Source: Ascarosepion bandense (Eukaryota; Mollusca; Cephalopoda; Sepiida; Sepiidae). Taken from it: a stretch of DNA of 64,000 nucleotides. This document shows, piece by piece, positions 45,943-56,645 of this stretch. The translations under genes were made by a program, and so were the position numbers. Within the stretch, counting starts at the first letter, position 1, and every line of letters begins with the position of its first letter. The notes under the pieces were generated by a model. The model saw only the letters and a program-made list of their open reading frames with translations, was not told the DNA's origin and made no database searches. The stretch lies in the NCBI GenBank assembly GCA_037127315.1, contig JBBBDQ010000309.1, positions 186,001 through 250,000 of the forward strand. Direction: 5' to 3'.

Positions 45943-45957
45943 CTCAATTCACTCCTG
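45943..45957 (-). repeat. hAT terminal inverted repeat, right
   Basis: CTCAATTCACTCCTG on the plus strand, the reverse complement of CAGGAGTGAATTGAG, followed by TTGGACTC. Confidence 0.88.
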
Positions 45958-45965
45958 TTGGACTC

Positions 45966-47520
45966 GTCTGGAGTACCTGCACTCAAATTCCCAACCCGAA
46001 CTGAGGCTCAACTGAATGACATCCACATTATCCCCTCTAACATAATTTCAAAACTTGACCCCCATAAAGTGAGCAGTGGCAACGGAATCCCAATCATTGT
46101 CCTAAAGAGATGCTCCTCTGAATTCTCTTCTGTTCTCTCCAAACTCTATAAATACTGTCTCTCTGCTTCTTGCTTTCCTACCTGCTGGAAGTCCTTCCCA
46201 GTGATTCCAATATATAAAAATACTGGTAAACCATCTGTCCCCTCTAATTATTGCCCTATCAGCATCCTACCAATCTTTGGCAAAGTGGTCGAAACCATCA
46301 ACGCCAAGGTGGTACAACATCTCACAGCCCACAGACTCTTCTTTGACAAACAGCATGGTTTCCCTTCACCAGGTCTACTACTGATATGCTCACAACCATC
46401 AGAGTATACACACCAGGCTCTCGACAAGAACGGCAAAGCCCAAACTGTTGCCCTAGACATCTCCAATGCATCTGACAGAGTCTGGTATGCTGGCCTTATA
46501 TGCAAACTGCGGGGCTATGGTATAAGTGGACAATTGTTTGACCTAATCCAGTCATTCATTTCAAATCGCACAATGAAGGTAGTATTGCCTCCCAATACTA
46601 TCACACGAATGCGGGTGTCCCTCAAGGCTTTATTATAGGTCCTACGCGTTTCCTTATCTACATTAATGATCTCCCCAATGTAATAAGATCCCAAGTAGGC
46701 ATATACACTGACGACACTACAGTTTACTCTTGCCTCAATCAAAAATCTGCCGAGGCTGACAAAGCAAACCTTGCTGATGAGCTTGAAAAGGACCTCCAAT
46801 CTGTGGTGAACTGGGGTAAGAAATGGCTCGTGAATTTTAATGTTTCCAAAACGAGGCTGCTAACCATCACAGACAACTGATCCTACCCCCGCCATTAGTA
46901 TGGATCAAGCCAGTCGCTCTGAAAGTAAAACACTGCAACTCCTCGGGTTAACTCTCACAACAGACCTCAAGTGGAATGACTATATAGAATACATTGCTAA
47001 ATCTACTGCTAAGAAAGTCGGTTCTCTGTGCAGGGCCAGGAAGTTTTTCTCGTCTGAAACAATACTGCACATATACAAATCTACCATCCACCCATGAATT
47101 GAGTACTGCTGCTATATCTGGTTGGGTGCTCCTGCTATCCACCTAGGGGTCCTGAACAAAATCCTACAGAGAATTTGTGAATGTGATCGATCCTGACTTG
47201 GCAGCTCGGATACAGTCACTTTATCACCAGCGCAATGTGGCTTCCCTGTGTCTCTTCTACAAATAATTTCATGGCTTCTGCTCCGATGAACTTAGCTCAC
47301 TGGTACCCACTATATATGAATTTACTTGAGCCACAAGATTACCAGCTAGGTCCCACCCTTTTACTGTGAAACTAATAAATTGTAAACGCAAATTCTACTC
47401 CATCAGTTTCTTGTCTCACACTTCCCACCTGTGGAATTCCCTTCCATTTACTTGCTTTCCCGACAGCTACACTCTTCAAAAATTCAAATGTAAATCAATA
47501 GTCATCTCCTATCTCACTAA
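45966..47520 (+). pseudogene. LINE reverse transcriptase, decayed
   Basis: TRTEAQLNDIHI, NGIPIIVLKRC, NYCPISILPIFGKV, VALDISNASDRVW and PTRFLIYINDLP are visible in order, then TDDTTVYS where YADD should be (about 46710), so the catalytic box reads YTDD. The C-terminal tail has KKVGSLCRARKFFSSE and HTSHLWNSLP. Frame changes occur near 46590, 46880 and 47095. It continues the domain interrupted by the hAT. Confidence 0.87.
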
Positions 47521-47720
47521 CTTGCATCCTCTCTCTCTCATGCTCCTTTCTCCGTTCACTCCACTCTCATCAGTATTCTCATCCTTCTCTTACCCACTTC
47601 CTGATACCCCCTGTAACCTGTCACTCCTTCTCATAACTTTCCTCTTATGTAACCTCCTGCACAACAGTGACAGTAAAATGCCTTGCTTGGGGTGATACGA
47701 TTATAAAAAAAAACTATATA

Positions 47721-47854
47721 CCGAGTGCCCATAGCTCAAAGGTAGAATCGCCGACTGACGCCAATTCAGTCGGGTTTCAATCCTGGGTTAAAAACAATCA
47801 GAGTCTGACCATACTGATGAGCTGTGATACAGCAAAACAGATCTGTCTGTGGAT

Positions 47855-47892
<38 letters not shown>
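47721..47892 (+). mobile_element. tRNA-headed SINE family A with hammerhead-like 3' part, copy 2
   Basis: A-box-like TAGCTCAAAGG (47732-47742) and B-box-like GGTTTCAATCC (47774-47784) are followed by the hammerhead-like fold and a (TA)n tail at 47858-47892. It begins within ten bases of the A-tail of the preceding LINE. Confidence 0.82.
47803..47857 (+). ncRNA. Type-I hammerhead-like motif, core G12 changed to A
   Basis: CTGATGA (47814-47820), stem II GCTG and CAGC (47821-47824, 47830-47833), AAAA (47834-47837), a better stem III ACA and TGT (47837-47839, 47844-47846) around GATC, cleavage-site C at 47847. Stem I pairs CCATA (47809-47813) with TGTGG (47848-47852), where C to T relative to copy 1 improves pairing, and GTC (47803-47805) with GAC (47855-47857). 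The same G12 to A change is present. Confidence 0.65.
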
Positions 47893-47894
<2 letters not shown>

Positions 47895-49118
47895 CAGACC
47901 AGCCTTTATTACTATTATAGCAGCATAAGAAGGTACACAACATATAAAAAATTTTAAAATGTGTCTCTTTCTGATTTGGTTAGACAAAACTAATCAATGA
48001 TGTAGAGGATTAAATAAATAATTTATTTTATGTTGATACAGATAGTAAAAGAAAAATATAACTTAGATAATTCACAAAACAAAGTAAAGAAAATGGTACC
48101 AGTAATGGGAATGAGATTTGGATTTCAATATGAGACAAAAAGGGGGATTCTCTTATCAGAAAGGTGAACAATACTTGACAAGCAATACAAAATCAACTGA
48201 CATGCATTTCAAATGAGAATTGAATTTAAGTCAAATTTAAACATGTCAGAAATATGGACTTATCTGAGGTTCACAAAAGTTTCTCGTTCTTCTTTCTCTT
48301 TGTTTTCAGTGTTTTTGTGTGTATCTCATTTCTTGGATGTTTTCTCCTTTTACTTTTTCTCTTTTTTTATTAAATTATTTTTTTCTTGCCGGATGGAAAG
48401 TTTTATCGGTGAAACAGATTTCTTCAGTTCTCTTTCCTTCTTTGTCTTTTACTCTTCTTTTTTCTTTTCTCTTTGTTGAGTAGAAAGCTGTATCAGTGAA
48501 ATAGATCATACTTCAATTTTCTTTTCTTTCTATTTTTTCTTTTCATCATGCCTAGGGATTGAGTTGAATCTTAGTTCTTTTTGGTTTTCAAGATGATGCT
48601 TTCTTTATCTCACCATGATTAACCCTTTTCAGTGTACCAAAGTTTATTTCTTTGAATCAAAGTCTTAATTCCAAAATATCATTAGATTTCTACAGGATTT
48701 ATGCATATAGATCCATAGCAAAACCATCACAATTATGGCTGTCTGTTCAGTTTGAATTCTGAACTAAGACTAATTTTGCACATCCTAACTTTTTGCTCCG
48801 AGGTTTTGATATGTTACTGCTTACTTCCAAATATGGATTTCTATCTGTCACTGACCTTGGTATTTCAGGACGTTCTAGGTTGTCAGGGTGTTTGGAAGAC
48901 ATCCAGTCAGATCACCATGCTATCACATGATTCAGGAGGGGAAGTATAAACAATTTCTAAGATACACAATCTACTTACATGCATTGAAAAAAAACTGTTA
49001 ATTCTATTTTATTGGTGTTAATTTCCACACTTTCTGAATGTATTGAATTGGCTCTTTATTTAGAATATTTTTAAGATCTGGGTTTTATTTTTAATAAAGT
49101 CAGGTGGTGATTCTTAAC
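47893..49118. other. Anonymous AT/T-rich DNA
   Basis: A TC/TTC-rich pyrimidine stretch lies at 48290-48540. I see no gene or known repeat. Confidence 0.6.
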
Positions 49119-49121
<3 letters not shown>

Positions 49122-49181
<60 letters not shown>

Positions 49182-49204
49182 TTATATATATACATATATA
49201 TATA
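49122..49204. repeat. (CA)n with TA-rich end
   Basis: A CA tract of about 52 bp followed by TATA-rich sequence, directly before a PLE relic. Confidence 0.95.
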
Positions 49205-49244
49205 AAACATATAAAAACAGAATAAGACATAAAAACAGAATTCA

Positions 49245-50345
49245 CGAAATCATGGAAGAGATTCCTAGACGACTGTTTTATCTTTTGGAAATCAACACGG
49301 GGGGACATAAACAAACTACACAATTTACTACAACTCCTACATCCAAAAATCAAATTCACACTAGAATATAGTTATAAAGAATTACCATTCCTAGACATAC
49401 TCCTAAAAAACAAGAACAGTCACATCATCACAGCATTTACCACAAACCCACAGACACCCAACAATACCACCACTTCCAGAGTCACCATCCTAGAAGCTGC
49501 TTAAGATCCATCCCCTATTCCCTAGCACGACGAATTTGCATGATAGTAACTGACGAAACCCTTTGTAAAACGTCTAGAAGAGCTACAAAACATATTACAA
49601 ATAAGAGGATACCCACTCCACTAATAAACAAGGGTTTCCAACTAGGAGAAAAATACCATTAGAATCCCTCTGGAAAAAAAAAAATAGAAAAATAAACAAG
49701 GAAAACATGAAAAAGAAGGAAACATTCTAGCATATGTTTCCACACACAACAAAAATAATCCAAAATTATTCACAAAGATCAAAACACACATAGAATTACT
49801 CAACAATAATGAAAAAATAAAAGAAATTTTTAAGACAACTAAAATAATTAATAGCAAATGCCAGCCCCAAAATTTAAAAGACATCCTAACATCATCGAAA
49901 TTCAAGCAACACACAAGAGATGTGGAGTATGCAACATAATAATAGAAGGAAACACTTCAAGTTCGAAAACACAACTACATTCAAAATAAAATTGGATCTG
50001 AGCTGCAACTCGAAAAATGTAGTTTGCGCTCTAAAATGTAACAAATACACAAAGATATACATAGGAGCAACACAATGCTTGAATAACGGAATATCCCTTC
50101 ATAAAAGGCAATATAAGATTATCATATAACAGGAAATTATATGTCTCCCAACGTTTGCATGAATACAGTGGGGGCAAATTCAAAGTAATACCTATTTACC
50201 AAAATACAGACTACAACACACTAATAATGAAGGAAGAAAGATTCATTCAAAAGTACAAGTCTTCGCTCAACAAAAGACATGAAAAACACACACACCGAAA
50301 AACACACAGACACACACATACATACACACACACCAACTTCAAATG
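49245..50345 (+). pseudogene. PLE reverse transcriptase/GIY-YIG coding relic
   Basis: WKRFLDDCFIFW (about 49250-49285) carries the catalytic pair in a FLDD form of YxDD, followed by IKFTLEYSYKELPFLDILLK (about 49345). The linker has LEELQNILQIRGYP. A CG/CN cysteine pair near 49915, LSCNSKNVVCALKC (about 50000) and IYIGATQCLNN (about 50055) form the cysteine and GIY-YIG parts. The frame ends at about 50345 after KHTHRKTHRHTH, where low-complexity CA repeats have entered. Multiple frameshifts and stops. Confidence 0.85.
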
Positions 50346-50423
50346 GTAACCCCAAACAATAAAAAAGAACCAGATGACCCATAAAAAACAATTCTAAAAC
50401 AAAAAGATGAAATAAAAAAAATG

Positions 50424-50441
50424 CTCTCTCTCTCTCTCTCA

Positions 50442-50490
<49 letters not shown>
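50424..50490. repeat. (TC)n(AC)n compound microsatellite
   Basis: TC tract of about 35 bp followed by an AC tract of about 32 bp. Confidence 0.95.
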
Positions 50491-50491
<1 letters not shown>

Positions 50492-51036
50492 CTCACCAAA
50501 TTCAAAATATTGTCAAAGCAGTTAAAGCAATAAAAACAACCAACTGACTGATGAAGAGACTTGTAGATATGGAAGGCGCCTAGAAGATAATTTTAACGTA
50601 CTAATGAGGGAACCCCAAACCAAAATCATTTCAAATTCGGGTAAGCACTTGATTCATTCATCTATTTATTTATTTATCTGTTTATCCATTTATACATGTG
50701 CTGATGTGAGAAAACACAGACAATTCAACCCACCAACATTTCATTTATTTTATCTTATTTTATTTTATTTTATTTTATTGATTTGATTTATTTTTTATTA
50801 TTTTTTATTTGTATTTTTCTACTTAGTTATTTGTAAACAACAACTTGGCCCTCAGAAACAAAAGGAGCTTAATATGTAAAGCCACAAATTTATTCGCCTG
50901 AAGAGAGCCAATCTTAGACTCAAAACACATGTAGCATCACGAATACCATTATGGACACTAAGTATCATAATATGTATAATAACAACAACAATAAATATAC
51001 ATTCTAAACAAAACGTTCATGGCCTCTCACACTTTT

Positions 51037-51039
<3 letters not shown>

Positions 51040-51087
<48 letters not shown>
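51040..51087. repeat. (TA)n microsatellite
   Basis: Uninterrupted TA tract within otherwise anonymous AT-rich DNA (50600-52000), in which I recognise no gene. Confidence 0.95.
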
Positions 51088-51089
<2 letters not shown>

Positions 51090-51577
51090 AATTAATGAAT
51101 CATACCTTAGCTTTTTTGAATCTTTATATATATATAAAGATATTTTTGAAGGTACTGAACCTGATAATACATATGAAAGTGTAAAGCTGGATACTATTAG
51201 GCTTGTTAAAAATGAAGTAAGTGGTTTCATTCCTGCTCTTCAGACTTCATTGGGAGATTAACTTAGATAAAATAAATCATGGAATGAATGAAGGGAATGG
51301 AAGAGAGATGAAAAAAATTCTAATGTGAAAGGGAAAGAATTACTAGAGGGTAATGATAGCAAGTCCCAGCAAACATTCACGCTGTTTACAGAGTGAAGAT
51401 ATTGTGGGACCTGATATACAAAAACTCTAGCACTCTTAAATAAAATATAGAGTATGACTGGGACACAATCATGAACCAGTCAACACTAAACTCAGCAGCA
51501 CACTTTCTATTATTTTAAAGGGTGCTCATATATGGAGGAACCATAGGTATTTGGAACAAGTTCATTAGAAGCCAAGG

Positions 51578-51623
51578 AACACGTTCCAAGTAAGATCATT
51601 CCTGATCTTACTTGGAATGTGTT
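51578..51623. repeat. 21-bp inverted repeat with 4-nt loop
   Basis: AACACGTTCCAAGTAAGATCA and its near-perfect complement are separated by TTCC, with one mismatch in 21 (20 paired). It is too short and tight-looped for a typical pre-miRNA. Confidence 0.9.
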
Positions 51624-52009
51624 GTTTAATCTTCATATTTAGACACTGAGTAGTTCTTCTTATGTATTTGGCACTGCAACCACAATTATATTGATAAATT
51701 AAAGAAATTTACTTGATGAATTGGGAGAACATCCTTGTGACTAAAACAATGGTATGAAACACCACTGGAACCTCAGCTGAAAAATAACAAGCACGAACAC
51801 GAGATGAAATCTGTTTACTTAAGTTTTCACAGTCAGCTCTAATCCAGGGAAGTCTCAGATAAACAGAGAATTTTTTAACTATAATTGGTTCAACCTTTCT
51901 GAACTCAGCAATCTTGTCATAGATAACCGAATGAACAGTATTGGGAGAAGATTGATGGTGTTTGGCTAGTTTCAAACTATAGTTTCATTGCCATATTCAC
52001 ATTTCAGCC

Positions 52010-52395
52010 ATTGTATGCTCATCTTTGTTGCCATTTGTATGTTTCACAACTCTTTGGATCAAGTCACTGGAACTAACCAACATCTATATCCACTGGGGCA
52101 TGTGTTCTTAAGAGTTCAATACCAGGTTACAGCAGTGGTGAACAAGTAACTTAAAGTCAGGTTAGAGGGAGATAACTCATGATTACCAAAGTGGCTTCAC
52201 ACAAAGTAATGAGAATGATATATCTTAGTGATCGTGATAAAGTGTTTGGTTCCATATTCCTAGCATCTGAAGAAGGCTGGAGTGTACAACAGCCGAAACA
52301 TTGTACTAATGGAAACAAAGATGAGGACAATAGTCTGAATAATGTAAATAGTGTAAATACTACCTCATCTTAGGAATATAGACAAATAATAAAGA
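52010..52395 (+). mobile_element. PLE terminal repeat with internal inversion
   Basis: The 52110-52350 part matches the minus-strand terminus at 10846-11090, including ATGAGAATGATATATCYYAGTGATCGT and the hairpin motif. The 52015-52100 part carries segments of the same terminus inverted (CTCATCTTTGTTGCCATTTGTA and CAACTCTTTGGATCAAGTCACTGG on the other strand). The motif has CTGAAGA (52267-52273), GGCTG (52275-52279), CAGCC (52290-52294) and GAAAC (52295-52299). Confidence 0.7.
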
Positions 52396-52504
52396 ATTTT
52401 ATCTTGAAAATTTGAATTTTTTTCGTTTCTTCTTACTGGTGGTAGTTTGGTTTTTCTCTTTTGCTCTTATCAGTTAAAAGCCATATGTGAGATATGCTTA
52501 GGCG

Positions 52505-52690
52505 ATCATGATTTAAAAGAGACATGACTTATCAAGCAGAATATTTTCTCACAGTAGGTTGCCATTACTTTCTGCAACCAATTTTTTCTGCTATTTAACC
52601 CATAGCTGAAGGGTGAAGCCACAGACGCATACCTTTCCCAAGGGTATTTGCACCTTATGTGAATGCAACAAGTTCACATGTATTGCATTC
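52505..52690 (-). mobile_element. tRNA-headed SINE family B, copy 3, head missing
   Basis: Contains TAGGTTGCCATTACTTTCTGC, GCTATTTAACCCATAGCTGAAGG and CCCAAGGGTATTTGC, the reverse complement of the family body. The B box is replaced by TTCACATG-like sequence, so the head is degraded or absent. Confidence 0.7.
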
Positions 52691-52699
52691 TGCTATTAT

Positions 52700-53600
52700 A
52701 CATGCATTTATAACAATACTAAGATGGTCTGAGATTTCTGCCTGGTGACAGCTTTTTGTTCAAGTAGTCTAATCCCTTCACTACAGCAACAGCAGCAGCA
52801 TGAATATGGTATATCCATTTCTTTCTTTGCAGTCAAAATTGTCCCTCTTATATAGCAAACACATGCATCAAAACCAACTTTTAAATCACTTCCTTAGAGA
52901 AACTATCCTTTTTCTCTCAATTGGTTAAAACACTGAGTGTCACCAGCCAATCAAACCTGAACCCATTTTTAATTTAAATTAGGTTGTTTTTTTAAAACAC
53001 CAAAACCACATCTGCTCTAATTTTGGCAGATTTTTTATATCGATTTGGAGTCTATTTATTTTTTCATTTTTCATTTTTCATTCCTATTTTTGTTTTTTAT
53101 GCAAGGCATTTTACCTCATTAAGGCAGTTTCTTTTCTAAATAAACTGTTTCTAATTTTCTTAATTAGTTTATAAATTAGTTTTTATAACATTTAATATTA
53201 TCTGTTTTAGTAGATATAGTTTTGATGTTAATTTTTACACAGTTTGAGCATTTTAATTATTTTCTCTCATACAATTTTAATATTATAGTTTTTATTAAAA
53301 AAATTTAATAATTTTAAGATTTTAATTTCATATTTTTGATAATGCCTGACACTAGTTGGAAGACTGAAATCTTAAAAATACGAATATCAACTGTGGTGAC
53401 ATCCTTTACAACTTCAATGCACCAGTAGGAAAAATTTATTCAGAAAATATAATAAATATAATTTGTCTGTTGTTTTTAATAAAACATTTTTAATACATAT
53501 GTGTGTTTGGAAAGCAATTTTCATTTATACATGTTTGTTTAAAGATCAATGAAAGTTCTTTGTTAATGGCTTTTTTATTTTTCTATATTTCATAAGTCGT
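52700..53600. other. Anonymous AT-rich DNA
   Basis: No feature recognised. Confidence 0.6.
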
Positions 53601-53618
53601 TATCAAAGTAACAATTTT

Positions 53619-53805
53619 TTTTTTTAATCGTATCACCCCGAGCAAGGCGGCAATGCCACTGATGTGCAGGGGGCTACGTAATAGTGAAAAGATCGGAAAA
53701 GAGAAAGCCGGAAACCATATCCTAAACAGGAAGCAAGGGATGAGCCTCTTAACCTGTTCAATAGACATGGGTGGAGTGTGAACCGGGTGATAGATAGATC
53801 TATCT
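53619..53805 (-). mobile_element. LINE 3'-end fragment
   Basis: The T-run followed by ATCGTATCACCCCGAGCAAGGC and GCAGGGGGCTACGTA is the inverted 3' end of the A-tailed LINE family, with a little more 3' UTR-like sequence up to about 53805. No coding part. Confidence 0.8.
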
Positions 53806-54470
53806 ACTCCAATTAAATACAAACTATTACTGAAAAAATAAAACCCCACAAACCAGAAACCCTGTTAAAACTACAAATTAAAAAAAAATTCAAACACCTA
53901 TATGTCATATATACAAAACAATCAACCTAATCTAATAAATATGCATATTATCCTACATCAGTGGCATGACTCAGAGTTTCATGCCCTGTGCAGTCATCAG
54001 GTGCATATTACAATCTGATGGCTTAAGTGATTTGAAGTTCACTTGATGTTTGTTGGAAGTTAAATGTTACAATATTAGGGTACTATTTTTTAATTTATAA
54101 TGAGTATAATATAAATAAACAAAACTTACATGAAGATAAAAGATTAATATTATAAATTTATTAAAAAATTTAAAGAATTAAAAAATTAAATTTTTGGAAA
54201 GGGAGGTAATTCATAATTATTACTAATAAAAAATATTTGCAGGGAAAAGAAATAAATAAAAGAAAGCAAAGGATTGAGAAAGAAAGAAACAAATGCATAG
54301 GGAAATCTATATTGATCTGAGTCTAAGTACTTGGGTAAATATTTTTCTGGATTATGTTTTCTGATCTACGATGGATGCCTGTAGAACAAAAAATAAACCT
54401 GATTTCCGTATTGCTAAGGAAGCGTATATTTCTCCAGAGGTCTATGATTTGATTTGATCAATCTTTTTTT
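53806..54470. other. Anonymous AT-rich DNA
   Basis: No feature recognised. Confidence 0.55.
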
Positions 54471-54479
54471 ACTATAATG

Positions 54480-55040
54480 GAGTCTAAGGCACATCTCTCA
54501 GTTAAACAACACTGGACTTTACAGAGATGATGGATTAATCACCCACCATAAAACAAGTCCATAACAAATCACTTAGAAAGGATGTAATTAAGTTTTTAAA
54601 GATCACAATCTAAATATCACTACCATCACTAACGTTAATGTTATGAACTTCTTAAATGTAACCTTTGACCTGAACAATGACCTGTACAAACTGTATACTA
54701 AAAAATCACACAATCACAAATACATAAACAAGGAATCATATCACCACCATAATATCATTAATAACTGATGTATAAATCAATTCAATTTCGTTTATCTACT
54801 AACTCTGGTAATAAGGAAGTTTTTGATAACTGCAAACTTAAATACATTAATGCATTAGAAAAAATAAATTCAAAACTGATTTGTCAACTGTTATATTTGA
54901 AGCAAGAAGAAAATCTACAGTAATTTTTAGCAACACAGTTTTGCGGTTATTTTTGTTTCCACAAATCACACCCCTGAAGATGATCTCGGAAGGAGATTGA
55001 AAGTACTTGGGAACATTGAGAAATGAAAAATAAAATCATC
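54480..55040 (+). mobile_element. PLE-type reverse transcriptase relic with terminus
   Basis: The decayed reading begins with a YRDDG-type box (LYRDDGLIT, about 54515-54540), then MNFLNVTFDLNNDLYKLY (about 54640-54695) and KYINKESYHHHNIINN. The protein then breaks down. The terminus has CTGAAGA (54974-54980), ATCTC (54983-54987), GAGAT (54993-54997) and GAAAG (54999-55003). Related sequences in other invertebrates continue into a GIY-YIG part like that at 3225-3700; here that part is gone. PLE assignment is moderately sure. Confidence 0.65.
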
Positions 55041-55427
55041 TGTCAACATTACAGCTCATTTCTTACATCTTTCAATTATAATATGTGAAAGATTATACGT
55101 AAGTATGAACGGATTTTATTAAAAATAAGCAGACACAATATTTGCAATTTATTTAATCTGACATGTCTAAAAGAAAACTTCCTGCCTAAATACACAAATA
55201 TATATGTGTTTGTGTGTGTATGTGTGCTTGCAAAAATTTAGATATAAGTAAATTGTAAAGACAATATAAATAAATGAAAAGCCAAGAAGAAAATTTTTCA
55301 TGCCAATGTGCTTTGTTTCTTCAATCAAAGCAAAGTTACCAAATAAAATTTTTACACTTGCCTTGATAAAGTTCCTTAAGAAATAAAACATGTTTGCATT
55401 AAAAATTTTCCTCTTCTTTTTTCTTAT

Positions 55428-55429
<2 letters not shown>

Positions 55430-55470
<41 letters not shown>
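55430..55470. repeat. (TG)n microsatellite
   Basis: TG tract of about 40 bp. Confidence 0.95.
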
Positions 55471-55472
<2 letters not shown>

Positions 55473-55649
55473 ATGTGCGCAAACACACACATACAAACGT
55501 ACACACACAATATATTCAAGCACATCTTTATCCTTCTTGTTCAAATGTCTTGATAGGAGTGGATAAATGTATTTAATATTTCTTAAGAAACTGCTGTACT
55601 TTGCTCTCAAGCTACTTGAAGGAATTTTGCTAACTGATAAATTATGATA

Positions 55650-56645
55650 ATATAATTGTTAATTGATAATTATCAAAATTCCTTAATGACATTATCACTC
55701 CTTACATTTCTACCAATTATATCATTAAGTCAACCCACAAATTTCTTCAAATTCTTAGATCTACTACATCAAACAATGGCACCCTCGCATCGCTTGATGT
55801 CAAAAACCTATTTACTAATGTACCTGTTTCTGAAACTATAGACATAATAATTAACTCTGTATATAAACATAATTCAATCCCACCCCCATCCATCAATTCC
55901 AAAATTCTTGCCTGCGCCACTAAAGTACCTTTATATGATCATCATGGCAAAATTTACACCCAAACTAATAGTGTAAGTATGGGAAACCTTCTTGGTCCGT
56001 GCTTCTCAAGCTTTTATGTATCCCATGTTGAGAACATAGTTTTCAAAAAATTTACTAAACCAAAAATATATGTTTGATACATTGATGATATTTTCCTTTT
56101 AGCTGACAACAAAAATAAATTTGATCATCTTAAAACTACTTTTGAAAAAAATTCCGTTATTAACTTCACATATGAGTTTAACCAAAAAAAAAAAAAAAAA
56201 ACTACCATTTCTAAATGTTCTTATAGATTCTAGTAATAATACTTTCACAACTTCAGTATATAAAAAACCCACGAGCAAAAATTCTTGCCACCATAAGTTT
56301 ATTAGTCAATGCCCTCTTCGATACAAAATTGGCGTTATTAAAAATTTCTTCACAAGAGCGTACAAGAATTCATCTTTGCAACTAATTTTCTTTAAAGAAA
56401 TACACAATTTGAAACAAACGCTTATCAACAACACCTTTCCAAATTATTTACTTGATTACCATATCAAACTTTTTCTTCGTAACGTAACCAATGGTAACCA
56501 CAAACATGCAGACAAAAAGAACATTATAAGCAGGAGGTCAATCTTTTTTCTATTTGGCAAAAACTAGGATTTCACATGTCACTGTGAAATTTTGTAAATG
56601 TGAAGAAGGTTGGTTTTAATTTGTAATTTCCTATCCCACACAACT
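55650..56645 (+). mobile_element. Penelope-like reverse transcriptase relic
   Basis: Separate frames read LDVKNLFTNVPVSETIDI (about 55796), a SVSMGNLLGPCFSSFYV block (about 55972) in place of the usual PMGSPLSP, then YIDDIFLLADN (about 56076) after a TGA, and LPFLNVLIDSSNNTF (about 56205) in the 56121-56567 frame. FISQCPLRYKIGVIKNFF closes the domain. These are hallmark Penelope-type motifs. The GIY-YIG part is absent. A 110-bp terminal repeat starts at 56535. Confidence 0.87.
56535..56645 (+). repeat. Direct repeat R2, copy 1
   Basis: About 110 bp with GGCAAAAACTAGGATTTCACATG, CACTGTGAAATTTTGTAAA and GAAGGTTGGTTTTAATT. It recurs at 58128-58238 in the same orientation, 1.5 kb away. It may be a PLE terminal repeat. 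Confidence 0.85.

Larger units (their letters stand above)
41272..45957 (-). mobile_element. hAT-superfamily DNA transposon, ~4.7 kb, decayed
   Basis: The terminal inverted repeats match at 12 of 15 positions (CAGGGGTGGACTGAG at the left, CAGGAGTGAATTGAG at the right on the opposite strand). Eight-base flanking duplications and a ZMYM1-like hAT transposase relic on the minus strand complete the picture. The non-coding right third (44400-45700) is AT-rich. It inserted in the linker region of a LINE, so it is younger than that LINE. Confidence 0.92.
39902..47712 (+). mobile_element. Jockey/CR1-like LINE split by a hAT transposon
   Basis: The left part (39902-41271) holds endonuclease and linker, the right part (45958-47712) reverse transcriptase, 3' UTR and A-tail. 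The coding sequence is interrupted exactly at the hAT ends and resumes with the duplicated target. Without the insert it is about 3.1 kb, the most complete LINE of this family here. It is clearly more diverged than the copies at 93-3030 and 36022-37930. Confidence 0.9.
49205..50580 (+). mobile_element. Penelope-like element relic, reverse transcriptase plus GIY-YIG
   Basis: A plus-strand relic retaining the C-terminal reverse transcriptase, linker, cysteine region and GIY-YIG nuclease in the order typical of Penelope-like elements. A degenerate terminus, with CTGATGA at 50548-50554 but no clear hairpin or GAAA, lies about 200 bp past the coding part. The N-terminal reverse transcriptase is absent. 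Confidence 0.85.

Noticed and set aside
50548..50580. Hammerhead-like terminus after the 49-kb PLE
   Set aside because: CTGATGA is present, but neither a paired stem II nor GAAA follows; listed only as a degenerate terminus.
51094..51261. Possible host exon (open frame with NESYLSFFESLYIYKDIF)
   Set aside because: Short, begins in a (TA)n tract, no splice-site pattern or known domain; could not be supported.
51578..51623. Possible pre-miRNA
   Set aside because: Only 46 nt with a 4-nt loop, and no pairing outside the arms; too short for a Drosha-type hairpin.
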